A DNA stretch of 64,000 nt from Arthrobacter_D sp015752045. GTDB lineage: Bacteria > Actinomycetota > Actinomycetes > Actinomycetales > Micrococcaceae. Positions 60,021 to 64,000 of the stretch are shown in pieces (position 1 is the first letter of the stretch; every line of letters begins with the position of its first letter). The stretch spans positions 186,001 through 250,000 of the forward strand of contig NZ_JADOUS010000004.1 in NCBI RefSeq assembly GCF_015752045.1, in the 5' to 3' direction. The notes beneath the pieces were generated by a model, which was given only the letters and a program-made list of their open reading frames with translations, ran no database searches and was not told the origin of the DNA. Both the position numbers and the translations under genes were made by a program.

Positions 60021-60596
60021 TCAGCGCGAGCTGCGGACGTCCAGGACGGACGGCACCCCGGAGAGTGCTACCCCGATCCGCACCTCCAGGCCCGGGCCCT
60101 CGTCGTCGGCCAGCCAGGCATGGAGGCACTGCCGGAACAGCGCGAACCCGATGGCCGCCAGGACGTCGGACTGTTCGGGCGGGAACCCGCGATCGATCAG
60201 GGCCACCGTCACGTCCTCCTGCCACCGGGCCTGCTTGGCGAGTTCCCGTCCGGACAGTGCGATGTGCGAATCGATGATGCGCCGGCGCCGCTTCAACAGG
60301 TCGCGCCGGGACTCGACCGCCGACGCGAGCGTCCCGAGCGCCTTCCCCATGTGCACGTCCGCGCGGACGGGACCGGTGTCCTCGGCGATGACACCGATCA
60401 GCAGGGGCAGGAGGCCGTCGTCGTCGGCGAAGAGCACTTCCTCCTTGTCCGCGAAGTAGCGGAAGAAGGTCCTCGGGGTCACGCCGGCCGCGAGAGCGAT
60501 GTTCTCGACGGTCGACTCCGCGTAGCCGTGGTCGACGAACTGGCTGATCGCCGCGTCCACGAGGCGGCGGCGGGAGTCTTCGGGCCAACGGGGCAT
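60021..60596 (-). CDS. TetR family transcriptional regulator
   Basis: 191-residue repressor-type protein with an N-terminal HTH (residues 8-55: LVDAAISQFVDHGYAESTVENIALAAGVTPRTFFRYFADKEEVLF pattern) and a helical ligand domain. It diverges from the SDR gene across 51 bases that contain a perfect TGTCAC-TTT-GTGACA operator, so it most likely represses both itself and the SDR/membrane pair. The start is leaderless, with TAGGAT six bases upstream. Confidence 0.9.
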   Translation of the reverse strand: MPRWPEDSRRRLVDAAISQFVDHGYAESTVENIALAAGVTPRTFFRYFADKEEVLFADDDGLLPLLIGVIAEDTGPVRADVHMGKALGTLASAVESRRDLLKRRRRIIDSHIALSGRELAKQARWQEDVTVALIDRGFPPEQSDVLAAIGFALFRQCLHAWLADDEGPGLEVRIGVALSGVPSVLDVRSSR

Positions 60597-60602
60597 TCAC
60601 CG

Positions 60603-60608
60603 ATCCTA
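60603..60608 (-). promoter_or_regulatory. Leaderless -10 element (TAGGAT) of tetR gene
   Basis: On the minus strand TAGGAT lies exactly six bases before the ATG at 60596. Confidence 0.55.
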
Positions 60609-60614
60609 CCCTTG

Positions 60615-60629
60615 TGTCACTTTGTGACA
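60615..60629. promoter_or_regulatory. TetR operator (predicted)
   Basis: TGTCAC-TTT-GTGACA is a perfect 6-bp inverted repeat. It sits between the two divergent -10 elements and overlaps the likely -35 (TTGTGT, 60612-60617) of the SDR promoter. Further GTCAC half-sites occur just inside the SDR gene. Confidence 0.7.
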
Positions 60630-60634
60630 TCGAC

Positions 60635-60640
60635 TATATT
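60635..60640 (+). promoter_or_regulatory. Leaderless -10 element (TATATT) of SDR gene
   Basis: TATATT ends seven bases before the ATG at 60648; TTGTGT lies 17 bases upstream as a -35. Confidence 0.6.
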
Positions 60641-60647
60641 CCTTGCC

Positions 60648-61637
60648 ATGTCACAAACTGACGTCACACCGCCGACGATCGTCCTGACCGGCTTCACGAG
60701 CGGCATCGGCGCGCGGCTGTTCGAGGAGCTCCTCGGGCACCCCTCACGGCCGAACCTCGTGCTCCTTGCCCGCGATGCTGCCGGCCTCGGGCACGCGCTC
60801 GAGCGCGCCCGCGCAGCGGGGCTCGTCGCCATCGGTGCACTCGCCGATCTCGGCGACCTCGGCTCCGTCCGCACTGCGCTGGAGCAGGTCCACGCTGCGC
60901 AGCGACGCGACGAGGTGCGCCTCATCGATGTCGCCCTTCTCAACGCCGGCGCACAGTTCACGAGCAGGCGGAACGCCGGAGCGCAGGGGCATGAGCTGAC
61001 CTTCACCGTCGACGTGATCGCACAGCACCTGCTCCTGCGCGGGCTGGAACCGCTCCTCGCCGCGGGTGCCCACGCGGTTCTCATGGGGTCCTCCACCCAT
61101 CGCGGCAGGAAAGCGAGCTTCAACCTCATCCCGGACCCGCAGTGGCGGGATCCCGACGATCTCGCCCGGGTAGAACCTCCTGCCGATGGTCCGACCCGAT
61201 TCGCCGACGAGCGCCGGAAAGGCGGCGTCGCCTACGCCTCGAGCAAGCTCGCGCTGGTGACCCTCGCCCACGGATGGGCGGAGCGACTCGCTGCGTCCGG
61301 GCGTCGACTCAACACCTACGATCCCGGGCTGGTCGCCGGGACCGGGCTGGGCCGGGACATGCCGGCCCCCATGTACTGGGTCTGGAAGAACGTGATGCCG
61401 GCGATGAGCGTCCTCCCGGGAGCCTCGACGCCACGGGCCACCGCCCGCCACGCTGTCCGGCTGGCCCTCGGAAACGCGCACGGGTCGTTGAACGACGGCT
61501 ACGTGGAGATCGGCCGGGTCACCCGTGCGGAACCGGTCACGTTCGCGACCGATCGCCGGGAGCGGCTGTGGGCCTGGCTCGAGGACGCGGTCGAGGAGTA
61601 CCTGCCGACCTATGCCGCGTCCGGGGGCCCCCGGTGA
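60648..61637 (+). CDS. Short-chain dehydrogenase/reductase
   Basis: 329-residue Rossmann-fold oxidoreductase. The cofactor loop is LTGFTSGIGARL (TGxxxGIG), the ALLNAGAQ motif corresponds to NNAG, and the catalytic Tyr-Lys pair is in VAYASSKLAL with a Ser in LMGSSTHRG. It resembles retinol-dehydrogenase or WWOX-like SDRs that act on hydrophobic substrates. The target substrate is unknown, but control by an adjacent TetR suggests a detoxification role. Coupled by GTGA to the membrane protein gene. Confidence 0.83.
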   Translation: MSQTDVTPPTIVLTGFTSGIGARLFEELLGHPSRPNLVLLARDAAGLGHALERARAAGLVAIGALADLGDLGSVRTALEQVHAAQRRDEVRLIDVALLNAGAQFTSRRNAGAQGHELTFTVDVIAQHLLLRGLEPLLAAGAHAVLMGSSTHRGRKASFNLIPDPQWRDPDDLARVEPPADGPTRFADERRKGGVAYASSKLALVTLAHGWAERLAASGRRLNTYDPGLVAGTGLGRDMPAPMYWVWKNVMPAMSVLPGASTPRATARHAVRLALGNAHGSLNDGYVEIGRVTRAEPVTFATDRRERLWAWLEDAVEEYLPTYAASGGPR

Positions 61638-61999
61638 TCCTCGTCTCGCTCGGACTGAACATGCTCGTCCTCGTCCCGGTGACGGTCCTCCTGGCCCGCG
61701 AGGCGCCGGGGTTCCGTGAGGTGTTCGGGGAGAGGACACCGGCCCGTGACATCCTCTTCGCCATCTATCTGGCGATCCTCACGTCGTCGGCCGTACTCAT
61801 GGGCGCATGCCTCGTGCTGCCCGATGCACCGTGGCTGACGGGAGCGGTAGCGGCCCTGCTGACGGTCCAGGTCGTCTACAAGGGCCTCACCGCACTCACC
61901 GTGCGGAACGGTCTGCGTCACCCCGTCGTCCTCGCGAACCTGACAATCGCCGCCGTGCACACGCTCACCGTCCTGGGGATCGCGCAGGCCCTTCCGTGA
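61634..61999 (+). CDS. Small membrane protein coupled to SDR
   Basis: 121-residue hydrophobic protein with about four membrane helices (residues 2-22, 38-62, 66-84 and 95-118) and a short charged loop between the first two. It starts at a GTG that overlaps the SDR stop as GTGA. The family is not recognised with confidence. The position in a TetR-controlled operon with an SDR suggests a membrane partner or transporter for the same substrate. Confidence 0.6.
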   Translation: MILVSLGLNMLVLVPVTVLLAREAPGFREVFGERTPARDILFAIYLAILTSSAVLMGACLVLPDAPWLTGAVAALLTVQVVYKGLTALTVRNGLRHPVVLANLTIAAVHTLTVLGIAQALP

Positions 62000-62135
62000 C
62001 CAGGGTGGCGCGGGCAGGTGTCGGCCGGATCAGGGGAAAGGATCACGGGCAAGCCCGGACCCTGCGCATCCCGCGCGGCGGCGGATCCGGTGTGGCGGCT
62101 CGATCGCGGACCGTTTCGCCGGTACCGTAGAGGAT

Positions 62136-62151
62136 TAGAACGTATGTTCGA
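62136..62151. promoter_or_regulatory. LexA-type SOS box upstream of ruvA
   Basis: TAGAAC-GTAT-GTTCGA matches the actinobacterial/Gram-positive SOS box TCGAAC-N4-GTTCGA with a single mismatch. It lies 52 bases before the ruvA start. Confidence 0.75.
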
Positions 62152-62202
62152 CGTCGGGTGGATGCCCGGCGGTCCCGCCCGCCAGTGCCCTTGGAGCTCC
62201 TC

Positions 62203-62832
62203 ATGATCAGTTCCCTCCGCGGAACAGTGACCCACGTGGGCCTGCACTCCGCCGTCCTCGACGTCAACGGCTTCGGCATGCAGGTCCAGGCGACCCCCCA
62301 GACCCTGGCCGGGCTGCGCCTGGGGGAGCAGGCCTCCGTCGCCACGGCCATGATCGTCCGCGAGGACTCGATGACGCTCTTCGGCTTCGAGGACGCGGGC
62401 CAGCGCGAGGTCTTCGAGACGCTCCTGGCGGTCAGCGGCGTCGGGCCCCGCCTCGCACTCGCCGTCCTGGCCGTCCACACGCCCGAGGCCATCCGCGTCG
62501 CCGCGTCCTCGGGTGACGACAAGGCTTTCAGCAAGGTGTCGGGGATCGGTCCCAAGGGCGCCCGCCGGATCGTGCTCGAGCTCGCCGGCAAGCTGGTCCC
62601 GCTCGACACGAAGCCCGGGGTGTCCAAGCAGACCTGGCAGGGCCAGGTCCTCACGGCCATGATGGGCCTCGGCTGGTCGGAGAAGGATGCCGGAGCGGCC
62701 ATCGACGCCGCCGTCGACGAGGCGCCCGAGATCGCCGCGACCGGTGACGTGGGCCAGATCCTGAAACTCACGCTGCGCAGGCTCGGCCAGGACGGCGCCC
62801 GCAGCTCGGCTCGGACGAGGGTGACTACATGA
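62203..62832 (+). CDS. ruvA: Holliday junction DNA helicase subunit RuvA
   Basis: 209-residue junction-binding protein that loads RuvB. Domain I opens with MISSLRGTVTHVGLHSAVLDVNGFG; the two helix-hairpin-helix elements of domain II read LLAVSGVGPRLALAVL and FSKVSGIGPKGARRIVLEL; the C-terminal domain III (AMMGLGWSEKDAGAAI) contacts RuvB. The ATG at 62203 has a GGAG site. It overlaps ruvB as ATGA (62829-62832). Regulated separately from ruvC by the SOS box. Confidence 0.96.
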   Translation: MISSLRGTVTHVGLHSAVLDVNGFGMQVQATPQTLAGLRLGEQASVATAMIVREDSMTLFGFEDAGQREVFETLLAVSGVGPRLALAVLAVHTPEAIRVAASSGDDKAFSKVSGIGPKGARRIVLELAGKLVPLDTKPGVSKQTWQGQVLTAMMGLGWSEKDAGAAIDAAVDEAPEIAATGDVGQILKLTLRRLGQDGARSSARTRVTT

Positions 62833-63944
62833 CGGACCAGCACCCGGAGGAGGCGCCGCTCGTCGCGCCGGCCGCCGACCCCGAGGACCGCGCCGTCGAG
62901 GCGGCTCTCCGGCCGAAGAACCTCGACGACTTCGTGGGCCAGAAGCGCGTGCGCCGGCAGCTCTCGCTCGTCCTCGAGGCGTCCCGCCTGCGCGGACGCA
63001 GCGCCGACCACGTGCTCCTGTCCGGTCCTCCCGGCCTCGGCAAGACGACGCTGGCGATGATCATCGCCGCCGAGATGAACGCGCCGCTGCGCATCACGTC
63101 CGGTCCCGCCATCCAGCACGCCGGCGACCTCGCGGCCATCCTCTCCTCCCTCACCGAGGGCGAGGTCCTCTTCCTCGACGAGATCCACCGCATGTCCCGG
63201 CCCGCCGAGGAGATGCTCTACATGGCCATGGAGGACTTCCGCGTCGACATCATCGTCGGCAAGGGACCCGGCGCCACGGCGATCCCGCTGGAGCTGCCAC
63301 CCTTCACCCTCGTGGGCGCCACGACACGCGCGGGGCTCCTGCCCGGCCCGCTCCGGGACCGCTTCGGCTTCACCGGGCACCTCGAGTTCTACTCGACGGA
63401 GGAACTCGAGCTCGTGCTCCGCCGCTCCGCCATGCTGATGGACATGAAGGTCAACTCGGCCGCGTTCGCGGAGATCGCCGGCCGGTCGCGTGGCACGCCC
63501 CGTATCTCCAACCGCCTGCTCCGGCGCGTCCGGGACTGGGCCCTGGTGCACGGCATCGACCTCATCGACGCCCGGTCCGCGAGTGCGGCGCTGGACATGT
63601 ACGAGGTGGACGCGCGGGGCCTCGATCGGCTGGACCGGGGTGTGCTCACCGCACTCATCACCAAGTTCAACGGCGGGCCCGTGGGCCTGTCGACGCTCGC
63701 GATCGCCGTCGGCGAGGAACCCGAGACGGTCGAGACCGTCGCCGAACCCTACCTGGTCCGCGAGGGCATGCTCGGGCGCACACCGCGCGGCCGGATCGCG
63801 ACGGCGGCCGCGTGGCGCCACCTGGGGATCGAGATGCCGCCGAACGTCGCCGCCGCGATGCCCGAGGACCTGTTCTCCGTCACGCCCGAGGACCTGATGG
63901 CCGCGGAGACGACCGTCGACAGCTGGGCGCAGCCGGACTCCTGA
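62829..63944 (+). CDS. ruvB: Holliday junction DNA helicase subunit RuvB
   Basis: 371-residue AAA+ motor for branch migration. Walker A GPPGLGKTT, Walker B VLFLDEIHRM, sensor 1 LVGATTRAG, and the RuvB-specific C-terminal winged-helix domain (GGPVGLSTLAIAVGEEPETVE, and GRTPRGR) are all present. The length is slightly above the usual 340 owing to an acidic N-terminus and a C-terminal tail. Coupled by ATGA to ruvA. Confidence 0.97.
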   Translation: MTDQHPEEAPLVAPAADPEDRAVEAALRPKNLDDFVGQKRVRRQLSLVLEASRLRGRSADHVLLSGPPGLGKTTLAMIIAAEMNAPLRITSGPAIQHAGDLAAILSSLTEGEVLFLDEIHRMSRPAEEMLYMAMEDFRVDIIVGKGPGATAIPLELPPFTLVGATTRAGLLPGPLRDRFGFTGHLEFYSTEELELVLRRSAMLMDMKVNSAAFAEIAGRSRGTPRISNRLLRRVRDWALVHGIDLIDARSASAALDMYEVDARGLDRLDRGVLTALITKFNGGPVGLSTLAIAVGEEPETVETVAEPYLVREGMLGRTPRGRIATAAAWRHLGIEMPPNVAAAMPEDLFSVTPEDLMAAETTVDSWAQPDS

Positions 63945-64000
63945 CGCGGGGACGCTCAGGAAACGGCTTTACACTGGTGTTTCACGATGTGTGCCGCGGC
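63945..64000 (+). other. Intergenic tail after ruvB
   Basis: 56 bases to the end of the window. TACACT at 63970-63975 could be a -10 element for the next gene; in relatives this is yajC, but no coding sequence is visible here. Confidence 0.35.

Noticed and set aside
1..64000. CRISPR arrays, tRNA genes, insertion sequences, prophage or integrase
   Set aside because: No regularly spaced repeats, no tRNA cloverleaf or GGTTCGA-type T-arm in context, and no transposase- or integrase-like translation was found by reading.

Overview
The window is high-GC, densely packed chromosomal DNA with GC-rich third codon positions, many ATGA/GTGA/TGATG gene overlaps and frequent GTG starts. It is an actinobacterial core-genome segment. 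A class Ib nrdHIEF cluster, phosphatidylinositol-phosphate synthase, mycothiol-type formaldehyde dehydrogenase plus mycoredoxin, MurT/GatD, PdxS/PdxT, a DUF222-HNH protein and the thrS-HIT-pgsA ... pdxS ... pdxT-yebC-ruvC ... ruvAB order all point to an Arthrobacter-like member of the Micrococcaceae. The family is inferred from gene content, not from a marker comparison. No tRNA, rRNA, CRISPR array, insertion sequence, integrase or prophage gene was seen.

1-8.9 kb: stress and envelope genes (CsbD-like protein, cardiolipin synthase, alpha/beta hydrolase), a decayed secreted-protein gene next to a small membrane protein, an HNH nuclease-like protein, two small unknowns, an APP1-like phosphatase and methylenetetrahydrofolate reductase. 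8.9-14.8 kb: a LysR regulator, then an overlapping operon of a COG2907-type flavoprotein, a DUF1365 protein and two CFA-synthase-like methyltransferases, probably a lipid acyl-chain modification pathway. 15-19.2 kb: nrdHIEF behind a predicted pair of NrdR boxes, with a strong hairpin between nrdE and nrdF and a clear terminator at the end.

19.3-31.9 kb: a DUF222-HNH protein, a CbbX/SpoVK-type AAA+ ATPase divergent from a membrane-tailed SRPBCC protein, a K+ channel, a DUF808 protein behind a leaderless mini-ORF, an ABC-F ATPase, RNase Z, and GAP, AI-2E and CPBP-like membrane proteins. 32-44.7 kb: fmdB-fmdA (formamidase) behind a consensus promoter and an apparent leader terminator; an AlkD-like repair protein; a glycosyltransferase, zinc metallopeptidase, SGNH hydrolase and MFS pump; a thioesterase, DUF427 protein, aldo/keto reductase and lipoate-ligase-like protein; the mycothiol formaldehyde-oxidation pair with a mycoredoxin; and chorismate mutase.

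44.8-63.9 kb: the conserved actinobacterial thrS-to-ruvB neighbourhood, interrupted three times. A membrane protein and an orphan FliA/WhiG-like sigma factor lie between pgsA and pdxS, where mycobacteria carry patA-pimA. An M3 peptidase, GNAT enzyme, secreted hydrolase and gatD-murT lie between pdxS and pdxT. A TetR-SDR-membrane protein cassette separates ruvC from ruvAB, and ruvAB has its own LexA-type box. The window ends just after ruvB.

One window-wide signal is a TANNNT-like -10 hexamer placed exactly 6 (sometimes 7) bases before the start codon of about a dozen genes and two mini-ORFs, which indicates abundant leaderless transcripts.
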